DNA from: Styela clava
Taxonomy: Eukaryota; Chordata; Ascidiacea; Stolidobranchia; Styelidae
Direction of reading: 5' to 3'
Length of the DNA: 64,000 bases
Assembly (NCBI RefSeq): GCF_964204865.1
Contig: NC_135250.1
Location: 24,109,395 to 24,173,394 of the forward strand
Made by a program: the position numbers and the translations under genes. Positions 25,707-37,785 of the stretch are shown in pieces; position 1 is the first letter of the stretch, and each line of letters begins with the position of its first letter. The notes beneath the pieces were generated by a model. That model was given only the letters and a program-made list of their open reading frames with translations. It did not search any database and had not been told where the DNA came from.

Positions 25707-28063
25707 ATGACTGAGTTAGAATATATGATTGCGGGTATATTACTAGGAATATGCTCTGTATTATATCTCTTCTATTTACCCATGACAAGACCTAAACAGT
25801 TTCCTCCCGGACCTCGCGGAATTCCCATAGTTGGAAGCGTCCACTTAATAGGACAACATCCGCATATAAGCTTTGCAAAATTAGCCTCAAAGTACGGAGA
25901 TGTGTTCAGCTTGAAAGCATTCAATAAATACTTTGTTATAGTTAACGGATATCAAGCAATTAAAGAATGTCACGTCCAACATGGAAAAATAATCAGTGGT
26001 CGTCCTCTGAAGTATATGGTTCGTCATCTCATGGGTGATCAGCCGACTGGTATTGTTAATGATTTGAGTTGCACCCCCACATGGAAAGCACACAGAAAAA
26101 TGTTCAACTTTGCCATGAAAAAAATGTCTGCGAATCTTCGAATCGATGACATAATTATGACTGAAGCAGAATGTGTGGTGAACGAGTTGGAAAACATGGC
26201 GAGTGCCGATGAAGCTATCGACTTATCCAACTTACTTGAATGTGGAGTTCTCAATGTTATTTCAGGTCTTTTGCTGGGGAAAAGATTTGATTTCAATGAC
26301 CCCAAAATGATTTATTTTGTTAAATTGAACCAAGAATTCTTTAGGTTGGCAACAGTTGAAAGACCTACTGACAGTCTTCCTGATATATTTCCATGGATAA
26401 CGAAATTTTGGATCCCAAAAAAGATAATTAAATTGACACAGACGATAAAGTGTATCATTGATTTCTGCGCTGAGGAAGTCGAAGAACACAAAAATAAGCT
26501 CGACCCAAAAAATCCAGTCGATTTTATAGATTATTCCTTGATAAAAATTTCCCAAAATTCCGAACTCACAGAAGAATCTCTCATAAACACTGTTACTGGA
26601 TTATTTCAGGCTGGAAATGAGTCGACAACCGCCACCTTACGGTGGGGTATTTTACTGTTATCTAATAACCCGGAAATTCAGAAAAAAGTTCACAACGAAA
26701 TTGACGAAATTATTGGAAATAAAAACGCAGCAAAATACAATGAACGATCAATGATGCCTTACACAGAAGCAACGATGCACGAAATTTTGAGATTTGCTAA
26801 TGTTGCTCATATCGGACTACCAAGAGATGCAGTGGAAGACTTCTATATAAGAGGGCAAGTATTTTTCGTATTCTCAACTTGGTCTTCTTGTATCGAAAAT
26901 AAAGCTTAGTATCCTAAATTAGTCAGTTTGATAACAGAAAAAGTTACTATAAAAGGGATAATTACCGAACTCGTCCAAAACAAGTTTAAATCAATTTGGT
27001 ATCTTCTTATGAAGAGTCATATAATCATCCATTGCATCTGCAATGAGTTAGCATTTTAAAATGTTAATTGCTTATTGCTTGAATTGACAGCAAAGGAATG
27101 GCTTTGGTTTAATATTGCCCACTAAATGTATTACATCCTATTGTTGTAGGAAGAAAGGTCACCTGATTTACTTAACGTTTGAACAACAAACATTCACAGT
27201 ATATGTTAATTATCCGCTGCTTTTATTAAAACATTCTTTAAGTTCAGTTCTAGATATAAAGTAATAAATATGATAAAATTTATGTTACTTTCGCCCTTCG
27301 GACTTTCATCAATTTGTATTTTATATTTCAGATATAAAATTCCAAAAGAAACAACATTCATTTTGAATCTTTATTCTTCACACATGCAGGAGGATAAATG
27401 GAAGAACGCTTCTCAATTTGATCCAACAAATTTTATTGATGAGGTATGTACACTACAAAAATGACTTAATGCGTTCACGATGTAATACTATTTTGTACGA
27501 GACCTAAATCCGTTCAAAATGTATCGGACATTCCTGGTTTTAAAAAATTTCCAAGTCTGTAAAATTTATAAAATACCTATTATATATGTTTCATTCTCCG
27601 TCGTTTGGTGTCCTAATATGTCATTCAGACGGCCATGGGCCTGGCCTCCTTCATGCTGAAATGTTGTTGAGGTTCATATTTTTATATACGTTCGACGTTA
27701 GAATAATGGTATTTTAAAGTGTTAATGTGCTAGCTCGTGATAAAATAAACGGGTCATGTTATATTTTTCCTAGCATATGAAATCAGAAATCTAAAAATTA
27801 AAATTTCAAAAGAATCTCGCATTTTCTTTTTTCAGAATGGTGATTTTTTCAAACCTGATGCATTTGTTGCGTTTAGTGGCGGACCTCGGATGTGTGTCGC
27901 GATTTCACAAGCAAAACACGAAATATTCTTGTTTCTCGTTGCTATATTACAGAAATTTTGTATTAAACCAGAACACGAAGGGGAGGTGTACGACCTGACT
28001 CCACGTCCTGGTCTCTCATTACTTCCAAAACACTATAAATTTCGTTTTATAAAACGATTTTGA
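25707..28063 (+). CDS. Cytochrome P450, clan 2 (CYP1/2/17-like), 3 exons
   Basis: Exons 25707-26854, 27332-27443, 27836-28063; 495 aa, a normal P450 length. Microsomal haem monooxygenase with an N-terminal membrane helix (about 7-25) and a Pro-rich hinge (PPGPRG, about 33-38). Further motifs: C-helix WKAHR, I-helix oxygen-binding motif AGNESTT, K-helix EILR (ExxR), a PERF-like region with FDPTNF, and the haem loop FSGGPRMCVA with Cys about 440 as thiolate ligand. The usual Gly two residues after the Cys is Ala, which many active P450s tolerate. Intron 1 has a GC donor (GG|GCAAGT at 26855): a GT alternative four bases on would read into a stop, whereas the GC-AG junction restores the conserved frame. 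A TATA-like TATATAAA lies at 25614-25621; AATAAA at 28263-28268. Substrate is not predictable; overall fold and loop place it in the CYP2 clan. Confidence 0.9.
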
Positions 28064-29678
28064 GCCATGGTTGCTGTATTCTGCAGTTTTTGATCTACGT
28101 ATCCCAGAGAAAAAAAATTGAAAGTGCTGAAAATGTATACAGATTGAAAACATTTTCAAATTGACTTTTGTAAAGGACGCTGGAAATTGTGCGCTGTACT
28201 TTTTTGTGAATTTATCACAAGTGTGTCGGTATTACTGAATATATATTCGAGTTTTACCATTTAATAAATATAATATTTAGATTAACAAACCATCTTCTAG
28301 CGACTATTTTAACAATATGTATAAGTATCTTTGAACTGGGTTGCGAGAGACTAACTCCGTATCTTTCCTCTATTCTATGCCCATATGCTAGTGGATTCGT
28401 ATACATATACTACAAGGGAATTAGGTAGGATGTATAGGTATATTTGCACTAACGTCTGGTTATTTTGATTAGAATTTTGATTCACATAGCTGTGTATAAA
28501 CGTGCTTGGTAACTAAGGTCAGCATATGAACACGAAGCCCACAAAACGGTATTGGTAAGATATACAAGGCATGTGAGTACCAAGTTTACATAAAAGATCG
28601 ATGTACATCTAACACGAACGTGGTCTAGCAATACGGAATAAAATTGTTCCCATTTAATTATTTAAAATGAAACAGCAAAATGTTTGCTGAAATATTAGGC
28701 CCCATTAGACTCAGAGGAAATTTTAACGCTACAAATGCAACTGAAATTTTGTTTAAAACGCAATTATTCGTGGGTTTAAAACAACTCTGGCTTCTATTCT
28801 CTTTGAGTGAAAACATACGAATGCGAATATCCGGGATGCAGTTTATTGGTGCAAATATACAGGCGCAAATGTATGCAGCTGCAAATGTGTTTACTAAAAT
28901 CACGTAATGTAGTCGATGCTTTATATAATATGCTACTTAGATATATTAATGAGTTGATAAATCAGGAATCTTGTCGCTCTGGCTGCGCTTTCTGAATTGT
29001 TCAGGCTTTGGATGAGATGATGAGCTAGCTAGGGTTTATGACAGTCACAACACTAACGAGCTATTCTAAAGCCCATTGACTAACAATATTTGTATAGAAT
29101 ATTTATTGCTGGCATAAAATACTAAATTCCGAATTGTTTAAACGCAGGAAAGAGGATAATAAAAAACACTTTTTATTTTGTATGAAATTTAACGACGCAT
29201 TGAAATATCGTTTGATTATCTATTGACTGTGCCCATATCCTATACATTGATTGAAGTTTGACTTGAATTTCTCTCCGTATGGTTGAAGGGGACAATAAGC
29301 GGAAACACAACTTTATTGCTTTCATTTCCAACAGTTTTTCAATATAACGAAATAAAATAGTGTATAAAGTAGGATATAACGTCTACCTAATGTTCATACA
29401 CCTAACATAGTGAATAGCAGACCTTGGCAGCTGTAGGTTTTTTTTTCGCAAGCTGTACAGAAGTCTAAGCGTATTCCGAAACATTCAAACTAACTTAAAT
29501 GTATGGTTAAAACTTATCAAATCAGAAGATGTATTAAAATTAAGATACTTTTAAATTCATTATTATGAATTAGGTTCCTGGAATCTTTATAAAAAAGATT
29601 TTTTGATTTTTTGTACCCCGTGAAATGAATTATTTTCTTATTTATGGCAATATTTCAGGTCATACTTGTAACTCTGCT
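28064..29678. other. Intergenic region between P450 and peptide cluster
   Basis: Holds the P450 AATAAA at 28263-28268. Nothing else recognised; small overlapping open frames at 28.66-29.0 kb on both strands are not supported. Confidence 0.5.
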
Positions 29679-30778
29679 ATGGATTCAAGAAAGGTTTTAA
29701 TTCTCTTTTGTCTTTTTGCCCTTTCGTCCAGTATGTTTAGGTAAGTATTTATTAGATTCATTGAAAATAAGATAACAGTGTCTAGAAAATGTTGTGTCTC
29801 ACACTTGTAAGCACGCTTGTTCCACTTTGCTATTCACTTGTTTCCACTTGTCTAACTGTTCTGTGTCAGGTTAGATATATATTGTGGGGCAAATGGTTAA
29901 AGTAAGCATATGAACAGAAATTCATATTTTATGGGCAACCAACACATTTGTGATACTAAATTGACATTAAAAAAATAGATTTACAAAGCAAGCGCGGATA
30001 TTGACTGTTTCATGTAATACAGTCTGGCAATACAATAACACTACTAAATTATAGAAAAATAAATCGGTTAGATCAAGTAGAAAATCAAAAATTGAATCCT
30101 TTTGAATTATTTTGCTTATAGACGAAGAAGTCCCCAAACTGATACTGCATTAAGACGTCCTGGTACCTGGGGTCGAGGTATGTTGCATCCTTTGCAGTTT
30201 GTTCATTTATTAAAATAATAAATATATAGGATAGGAAATATATAGGTCATCAAAACGCCCATATATCTGTGACGATAACATGATCAAATTTTGGTCCCGG
30301 AGTCCCTGATAAAATTTCCCCAGAACAGTACAGGGGTCATGCAAGTTTTCATTCGAATTCGAAAGTCAATGATGTAGATTTCAAAATATAAGCATTTACC
30401 TAGGTTTGCCACCATTATTACTCTTGGTACACTTTGAATATCATTTTGTTTTGTCATCGTTATGTTTGCTTCTATATATATTCATAATATGTACAATTCA
30501 GCTAATGAATATTCCTTTAAATAACTGATTGAAAATATAACTTGTACCGTTTTACTATACAGTCCACGAAATATTCATTTACAATGTGTATTGCATTCTA
30601 TAAAAAAAATCCTATAAATTTTTCATTTGTGAAAATATTCACATACATTGGAATAAATGAAACCATAATCTTTTTAACAGCTTCATTTGAGCGTGCCGTG
30701 AGAGACGAGGAAATACCTGAAGATGAGAATTCGGATGCAGCGATTGACATTGTAGAAGATTTCAATGAAGATTATTGA
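29679..30778 (+). CDS. Small secreted precursor 1: signal peptide, Arg-rich core, acidic tail (71 aa)
   Basis: Exons 29679-29740, 30122-30177, 30681-30778, with intron phases 2 and 1; AATAAA at 30833-30838. Residues 1-19 form a strong hydrophobic signal (VLILFCLFALSSS). The middle exon is strongly cationic (RRRSPQTDTALRRPGTWGR). The last exon is very acidic (14 Asp/Glu, 2 Arg in about 32 residues). Signal, cationic core and anionic C-terminal extension is the arrangement of several tunicate antimicrobial-peptide precursors, but no known peptide is recognised. Alternatively it is a regulatory peptide: the dibasic RR followed by PGTW-GR could give a C-terminally amidated fragment. The two downstream genes share the same three-exon structure and phases, so they are homologues. 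Function is unproven. Confidence 0.72.
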
Positions 30779-31123
30779 TAAAAGGAATATCGATAATTTT
30801 GTTAAAAGTTATTCCGAAGAAAAATTAATTCAAATAAATATTGTTGATTCTGTCTATATGGTTGTTTGTTTTTGACTTAGTAATGGGTTAAAGTAGACCG
30901 TACCACGGTATAGTTTAAGTTTGAGTTTCAGGGTTTGATACAAATTTAACAACATTCTTTGAATTAACAAATTGGTGATGTAGCAGAGGTGGTGCTTTAA
31001 AGTTTAAATCAACACTTGATATAAAAAATACAGTAGTATGTGTACCAGACTAGGGCTAGGCCATAATTTTATTCCAATTTCCCTTATTTTAGTTTTATTA
31101 CGAGTTTGCGGACTAGACAAGTG

Positions 31124-31220
31124 ACTCCCGTAGTATTTGTACTTAAAATTATGGCATAACCCTAACCTGGTATACATACTACGTTCCGGTGTTCGCCATC
31201 TTGGTTCACATACTACCGGG
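31124..31220. mobile_element. Palindromic foldback MITE, diverged copy 4
   Basis: CTCCCGTAGTATTTGTAC left arm and GGTTCACATACTACCGGG right arm; inner arms eroded. It is preceded by an AGGGCTAGGCCATAATTTT block that also precedes the half-copy at 40.68-40.87 kb. Confidence 0.65.
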
Positions 31221-31865
31221 TGTACCGAATTATATTGGTTGTTCGAATAGTAAAGACTTCGAATCGGTTCTCAGACGAGAATTTCGAATTGCCGCCATCT
31301 TGTTTTTGTTTTTGTCTGCGCAAATCCCAGGTGAATTCTTTATTTTATTATTGAAGACATATTTTTAAAATGCATCTCTGACATATGACTTTTCTTCCCA
31401 GTGAATTATTGATGAAACATGCTTCTTATTGTATGTGAACACTCAGCAAACTTTTTGAGCGATAGATAACGAGGTTTCAGCAATTTATGTGTCTGAAGGA
31501 CCCATTACAGTAAAAGATCAAATGCAATTACATATCTTCCAAGTATTTGAGATTCGATATGATTCAAAAAAATATTTCATTAGATTCTGAAATTATCAGA
31601 TATTCGAAAATATCCAGTCCTAGTCAATACCATTGAAAAATCATTATCAAATAATGAATTACTTAACAAAAAGAATCGCGACACCAGGCTCCTCGATATC
31701 CTAGAAATAACGGGAATTTGGTTTCGCATATGCTCCACACAAACACACCAGATAACAGATTATTTTTTTGCGTTTCTTCAAGAATATGTATAGCTAGTAT
31801 AGTATTTATATCTGTGTAAAAATCAAATACGCTGTCGATATATTTGGAATCCTCGGTCATTATTT

Positions 31866-32141
31866 CTTATCGATTTTAATCGGTAAGTATGTTGATAGGT
31901 ATTTGTCTGTCTGTCTGACTGTCTGTCTGTTAGATGCACGCGATATCTCACGAAAACGAGATTGAATCTGCTCCAGATTTTTTATGTGCATTCATCATAT
32001 CTCGGACCAGAAGCCTATTGATTTTGGACAAATTATGTCGTATAATTATCGAGTTATTAATTAATTAGTGATGGGACACAAGGTGTCACTATGGAGTAAA
32101 AGCGCTGTTTTGCGGGGAACCCTAACATTTGATCGATAAGT
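31866..32141 (+). mobile_element. CGATAAGT-TIR MITE, copy 1 (in unit A only)
   Basis: Begins CTTATCGATTTTAATCGGTA and ends GATCGATAAG, so the ends are inverted. Internal (TGTC)n run at about 31906-31930, GATATCTCACGAAAACGAGA, and TTATTAATTAATTAGTGATG. An inverted copy lies at 38726-39039. Confidence 0.75.
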
Positions 32142-32927
32142 CCTCGGTCTCTGACCGATATTCTCGTTTTGTACTTTAGAGTTTAGGAATCTTGGGTTCG
32201 TGATAAACTTTAAATCATGATTCAAAATATTACGGTAGACGATGCAGAACACTTCCATATACACATCAAAGAAATGATCAGTATATTGAATGTCAACCAT
32301 GTAAGGAGGAGGAGATTGGCATCAAATTAATCGGGTAATTTCACCCAGCTATCTGACATATGTAGCTTGTTGTTAGCTAGTTATTTTTGAGGTGGAGTGC
32401 GAGAACAATTCTAGAAAGGGGACGCGGCTTAAAAAGTTCGAGAAGCACTGAATTAAATAGATGTTATTGAAGTCATTGTAAAATTACAACCTCGGTAATT
32501 TCAAATAAATAACATTTCACAAAATGAATCAGTCGGTAATTATAAATAAAAATTTATCGGTTTCATTCTACATAAACGAGATAGTTTTCAGTACGTTAGG
32601 TGATCATTTTTTTACGGTTAAACGCTGAAAATATAGCGTTGAATACCTTGTAACCATATGGTTATCACCGATATATAATACAAATTACTTCCAGAATCGA
32701 TTAGCTGTACCGCTAAACTTCATTGTTATCTTTTTGACTAAATTCTCAATGTCAAGTCGATCGGTGGAATCATGAATTTGATTACCACAATTTCCACTGT
32801 TATACGATAAAATGGCGGAAGTAAGCTGTTTAATATAATAAAAAATGTCTTTTCATATTCCTATCGGCGCATACAAAGTTGGCAGACTATAAGCATCAAG
32901 TTTCACATCAAACGTGAAAAAAGCAGA

Positions 32928-34361
32928 ATGTCGAAAATAATTATAATTTTGGTATTTTGTTGTTCCATCATCATTATCTCTTGTCAAGAATTCAAGTGAG
33001 TTGAAGTTATTTTTGTCATAAATAAAAATGATTTAACTTTTAACGTTGTAATTTATTAATTGGTTAGTTAAAATATCTTCTTTTTTTTATTAACAGCATT
33101 TTTTGATATTTCTGCAGTTTACTAGTTTGCATACCTGATTAAGATTACGATTTTAGGATCGAATCTGTATATTACAAAACGTGATTGTATTTTTTTCATG
33201 TGAATCAGTACCTTGGCGCGAAAATCATTTGAACGAAAAGATGATTTGAGACATAGACCTTGTGGCAACATCTATAATCTTGTGTTGCAAATATAACAAC
33301 AGATTTCAATAGTTATAAACACACTTTTACATTTTCAATTTATTCAGAATAGACACACGCTTGACGACCGCTGTAACAGAAGGCGGCGGTTGGTGGAATC
33401 AACCGAATACCAATTCCAAAAAAGAAAACACAAAAGGTGAATGAATACTCGTGGTTTGATCTGGAATGAAATCCTCAAAAAAAACATTTTGTTGTATTTT
33501 GCATTCAAACTTTTCAATTTATTGATAGAATATAAGAGAGAGTGGTATAAGAGTTTGGTAGGAAGCAAGTTGTTCATGCTCTAAATAAGGCTTTGGAGCA
33601 AGATTTCCCAAACTTTCTGTTCATTGGTAATCTACACAGGATTTTTCGTGTATCCCATAAGTTATCTTGCGTGCTGTGATTGTACAAAATTAGGGCATGC
33701 GGACGTAGACTTGATAGTTACTGTAGTTGTAGTTAAAGCCTCTACTGAGATGAAAATGTGGCTCTACTCAGAGGAGTTCTTCAAATTAATACAATCGGGT
33801 GATGAAAATATTTTGATCCAACCCACATAGCCAATGTAGTAGTGATAGCAGTGTATACTAGTAATAGTAGTATGGCAGTTGTTCCAAACTGTGCTTCGAA
33901 CTGTGAGTCGCAAGATAATTACTCACCAGTTTATCGTAAAATCTCAACCCATTTTTTTTTATAAAATACCCATCATGTGCCCACATAAACAACTTAGTAT
34001 GTTAAGAACGCCATAGTCATAGGCTTCGTATCACCGAATACATTAAATTTGCCCCCCATCAAATTTGCGACTGGCTGCGCCCTTGGCCATAGTATGATAA
34101 TGAAATATTATTATGTTTCACTTTGCTGTTCATAACACCAACCTATGCCAAAGCGCATACACATAGCCAACTGCAAGATGCTATCCGAGCGTTGCGCTAC
34201 AAAGAATACTTAACATAAATTCATCATAAAGTATTCATTTCTAAATAGCATTCGTAAACATATTTATTTCTATCCGCACAGTTAAAACAAAAGACTTTGA
34301 AAAGCTACAAACAGAAGAACACCTAGATGTTCTGCGAGAAGTCCTTGAAGATCTTTACTAA
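32928..34361 (+). CDS. Small secreted precursor 2 (78 aa), member of tandem family
   Basis: Exons 32928-32995, 33348-33436, 34282-34361 (68, 89, 80 nt; phases 2 and 1). Residues 1-19 are a signal peptide (IIIILVFCCSIIIISC). The middle exon encodes a Lys-rich stretch with GGGWWNQPN and a KK site. The last exon encodes an amphipathic acidic tail ending VLREVLEDLY. AATAAA at 34366-34371 follows the stop directly. It lies in duplication unit A; the copy at 36.3-37.8 kb has exons 2 and 3 of exactly the same length, which strongly supports the model. By hand count the core exon is about 43% identical to that copy and the tail exon about 62%, so the presumed mature region changes faster. Candidate host-defence or signalling peptide precursor; no family recognised. 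Confidence 0.78.
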
Positions 34362-36257
34362 GTGTGAATAAAATTCAAGTCATTTAGGGAGTATAATCAG
34401 CGAAACCTTTCTTATTTTTCGTTAGAGCTATATGTTTGGCATGGCTTACTGAAATGACGGATTTTTTTTGTAAAAAAAGAACCTTTTTTTTATTTTCTAT
34501 AATTTGAATCCCGCACTGACTTGTCATTTCGTTATACTCAGCATTCAAGAAATTATATCCAGTATTTTAGTTGAATTTTATCAGTTATTGTTATTTTTGT
34601 AGAAGACCACAGAAAATATACGAATAGCATCCTAATGAAATACTAATTTCCAATTTGGTAAATGAGCGACTGTCTGTTTATGAGCGACCGCCTTTTTATG
34701 GTGTTTTAATTTGATTTTAAATTTGTTCAAACTTAGGTCATGCGATTTTACCCGGAAGTAAAGAAGGCTGATCTCCGAGGGCAAGTTAAGAGCCATTACT
34801 AAAATGTCAAAAAGATACTGACACTATGTTTATTTATGTTGGTGCGTTGCACCATGATAAGTACCAATTAGCGGGACGATTGAGCAGTTTAATTAAGTAA
34901 ATTCTAATTTCAAATTGAATATCCAAATGGGATAGTAAATTCTCCGAATCGGTCCTCAGACGAAAATTTGGGACCGCCTCCATCTTGTTTTTGATTTTGT
35001 CTACCCAAAGGCGAAGGTGAATTCCTCATATTTTTATTGAAGACATATTTTCAAAATGCAGCTCTGACATATGACTTTTCTTTCTAGTGATTTATTAATG
35101 AAAAAGATTTTTATTTCGTGTGAACACTAAGCAAACTGTCTGAGTGATAGATAACAAGTTTTCGACACTTTATGTGTCTGCGGGACACATTCCAGTGAAA
35201 AAATCAAATACAATTGAATATATTTCGAGAATTTGAGATTCGATTTTATTCGAAATAATAATTGATTCGATTTTGAAATCATTGGGTAATTCGAAAATGC
35301 TATTGGAAAACAACTATCAAATAGTGAATTCCCTATAACAAAAGAATCGTGACACCAATCTTCGCGATTTTCTAGTAATAAAGGATATTGGTTTCCACAT
35401 ACATTATCCACACATTTTCACCAGAAAATAGATTATTCTCTTGCGTTTTTACATATATGTATAGCTAGTATAGTATTTATATCTGCACGAAAATCAACAA
35501 CTTATTTTGTATCCATTATATTGAATTTCAACCATCTAGGAGGAGCTCAAGACATTGCCATCAAATTAAACGGGTCTATACGTTTTGCAACTTTTTATTA
35601 ATTTTATTATTCATGTTCCATGCACGTATTTACAACATTCTTTTTGAATAAAACCTACTTTCGCCCTACTACCTGACATATGTAGCTTGTTGTTAGCTAG
35701 TTATTTCTGAGGTGGAGTGCGAGACTTGACAAATTCTAGAAAGGGGACGCGGCATAAAAAGTTCGAGAATCACTGAATTAAATAGATGTTGTTGGAGTCG
35801 TTAAAGAATTGCAACCTTTGTAATTTCAAATAAATAACACCTCACAAAGTTGAAAGGTCATAAATCATAAATTAAAATTTATAGATTTCAGTCTACGTAG
35901 ACGAGATAGTTTTTAGTACGTTTGCTGAACAACATTTTACGGTGGAGCGCAAGAAAGGAAGCTTCGAACACTTTAAAACCTATAACCATATGGGTATCAT
36001 CGAGATATATTACAAATAACTTCCTGAATCTATTAGTGTAACGATAAATTTCATTCTTTTCTTTTTGACTAAAATCCTAACAATAAGGCAACCGGCGAAA
36101 TTGCAAATTTGATTACCGCCATCTCCATTGTTAGTCGATATAATGACGGAAGTAGGCTATTTGATATAATACAACACTTTGTCTCAAATTCCCATTAGCG
36201 CGAACAACGTTAGCAGACTATAATAATCAACAGTCGCATTAAACGTGAAGAATTAGA

Positions 36258-37785
36258 ATGGCAAAAATGATATTGCTTCTGTTATTTTGTTTCTTCGCCA
36301 TCTCGTGTCAATATCGCAAGTAATTCGAAGTTTTTTTTACGAAATTTGAAATTGAATGTGGTTAGATTAATGTTTCACACTGTAATCTATAGTTTGAAAC
36401 TTTTTTATGTCTATTTGGTTATTTTTGGATACCTATAAACCTTGGAGCATTTTGTTGAATTAGTGTTGTTGTTGTTTTTAGTATTGTTGTTTTTGTTGTG
36501 AAATTGAAAATCGCTTACTACTTGACCAATTGTTTAGAATTTTTGGGGATTGAAGGTTGTTGCTGTTGTTATAAGGCCATTATTTTTATTTATTTCGAGG
36601 GATCTTCAGAATTCATTTTTCCCTTTGTGTGATGACGTCATCAAAATTAAAAACTGCGCCCTTGCGCATCGCAATTCAGCGATCTGATGGTCAGACTACC
36701 GATACGGAAAGACGGTATACCAGTACTGTGAAAGATTCGATACTCAATTTTGTTATTTTATGAGAATAATACCTTCATTACAAAAACTGTGTGCGCGAAA
36801 AGCTAGTTTGGGACAGGAGACAGGAAAAATAAAATCCTGATATGTTTTCTAATTTATACAAAATAGAGAATATGCTCAGGCAGTCGCGTTGTATCAAAAT
36901 GTGTTGTCTCAAGTACATCAACCTTTTTTCAATCGTACTTAACAGACTCCTGATACTTGCAATTCTTTTATTCAGAATAGGCGAGTACAAGTCGAATGCT
37001 AGAAAAGGAGGCGGTAATTGGTCGAACCTACCGAATGAAAATACCAAAAAAAAAGAAAGAAAAGGTAAACATCAGTGATACAACCTGAACTAAAAATTCA
37101 CAGAAGAGTCATTTGACTGTCTGTTACATTCAAACTGTTTCTAGGTGTATTACTAGATATGATCAATGACAGGATGAAATTTGTTAGATACCATAGAAAT
37201 GACTGTGATTTTAAAACTGTTTTTCATGTTGTTGCCCCTCAAAACTACGTTCGATATCAATCAGTCATATGAGAGTAGTAACTAAGAATTTCGAACAACT
37301 GCAAATTATCCAGTATTCTCCACAATGTTTATTGCAGTCTAGTCTAGACGTAAGATGATCGTCATGGAATTAAACGCCAAGTTATTATTAAACTTTAGCG
37401 AGGAAGCACTGGATAGCCTAGTCTAGTCCTCATGACCAATCGTACTCGCCTGTGGTTCTCGGACTGTATAAGTCGCATGATAATTCAAAGTGCATCGCGG
37501 AATATCAACGGGCCACTCATTCTAGTTGTGATCGTTTATATGAAATAAAAAGCTTAATATGAATTAATATGAATGTGAATTTACTATATTATATAAGCGT
37601 TTCATCAGTAGTTGTACACGAAATATCTGTACACAAATCAATTGCAAAAGTTAATAACTCATTTCTAGATAGCATTTGTAAACAGATTTATTTGTATGTA
37701 CACAGATAAAACAAGAGACTTTGAAAATCTACAAATAGAAGACTATACGAATGTTCTGCAAGAAGTTCTTGAAGATTTTTACTAA
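36258..37785 (+). CDS. Small secreted precursor 3 (76 aa), member of tandem family
   Basis: Exons 36258-36319, 36976-37064, 37706-37785 (62, 89, 80 nt; phases 2 and 1). Signal peptide in residues 1-17 (MILLLLFCFFAISC). The core is rich in Lys/Arg with GGGNWSNLPN and a run KKKERK, and is more basic than in copy 2. The tail exon is acidic and ends VLQEVLEDFY, nearly the same as copy 2. Intron 1 is about 300 bp longer than in copy 2 because a (GTT)n/CRE-containing repeat sits in it (about 36460-36760). The conserved block just upstream of the ATG, shared with copy 2 (a stretch beginning GGCAGACTATAA in copy 2, AGCAGACTATAA here), may mark the shared promoter. AATAAA candidates at 38143 and 38216. 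Confidence 0.78.
36460..36760 (+). repeat. (GTT)n-anchored repeat with TGACGTCATCA core, copy 2
   Basis: Inside intron 1 of peptide gene 3 and absent from the same intron of gene 2, so it inserted after the duplication. Shares GTGATGACGTCATCAAAAT and the flanking blocks with the copy at 22.4 kb. Confidence 0.6.

Larger units (their letters stand above)
30779..32927. other. Spacer between peptide genes 1 and 2, repeat-filled
   Basis: Contains the palindromic MITE (31124-31220), the left part of duplication unit A from about 31236, the CGATAAGT-TIR element (31866-32141), and a hAT-type end GTTCGAGAAGCACTG near 32437 that is also present in unit B. The promoter of peptide gene 2 lies at the right edge. 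Confidence 0.6.
31236..34650 (+). repeat. Tandem segmental duplication unit A (peptide gene 2)
   Basis: Colinear with 34915-38060: shared blocks include CGAATCGGTYCTCAGACGA, CAAATCCCAGGTGAATTC-like, CTATTTAYATCTG, GACATATGTAGCTTGTTG, GGGGACGCGGC, then the whole peptide gene and its 3' flank (CAGTTATTGT). Unit A alone has the CGATAAGT-TIR insertion. Confidence 0.85.

Noticed and set aside
28658-28995. Overlapping open frames on both strands
   Set aside because: No domain, no supported splice junctions and mutual antisense overlap; typical of chance frames.
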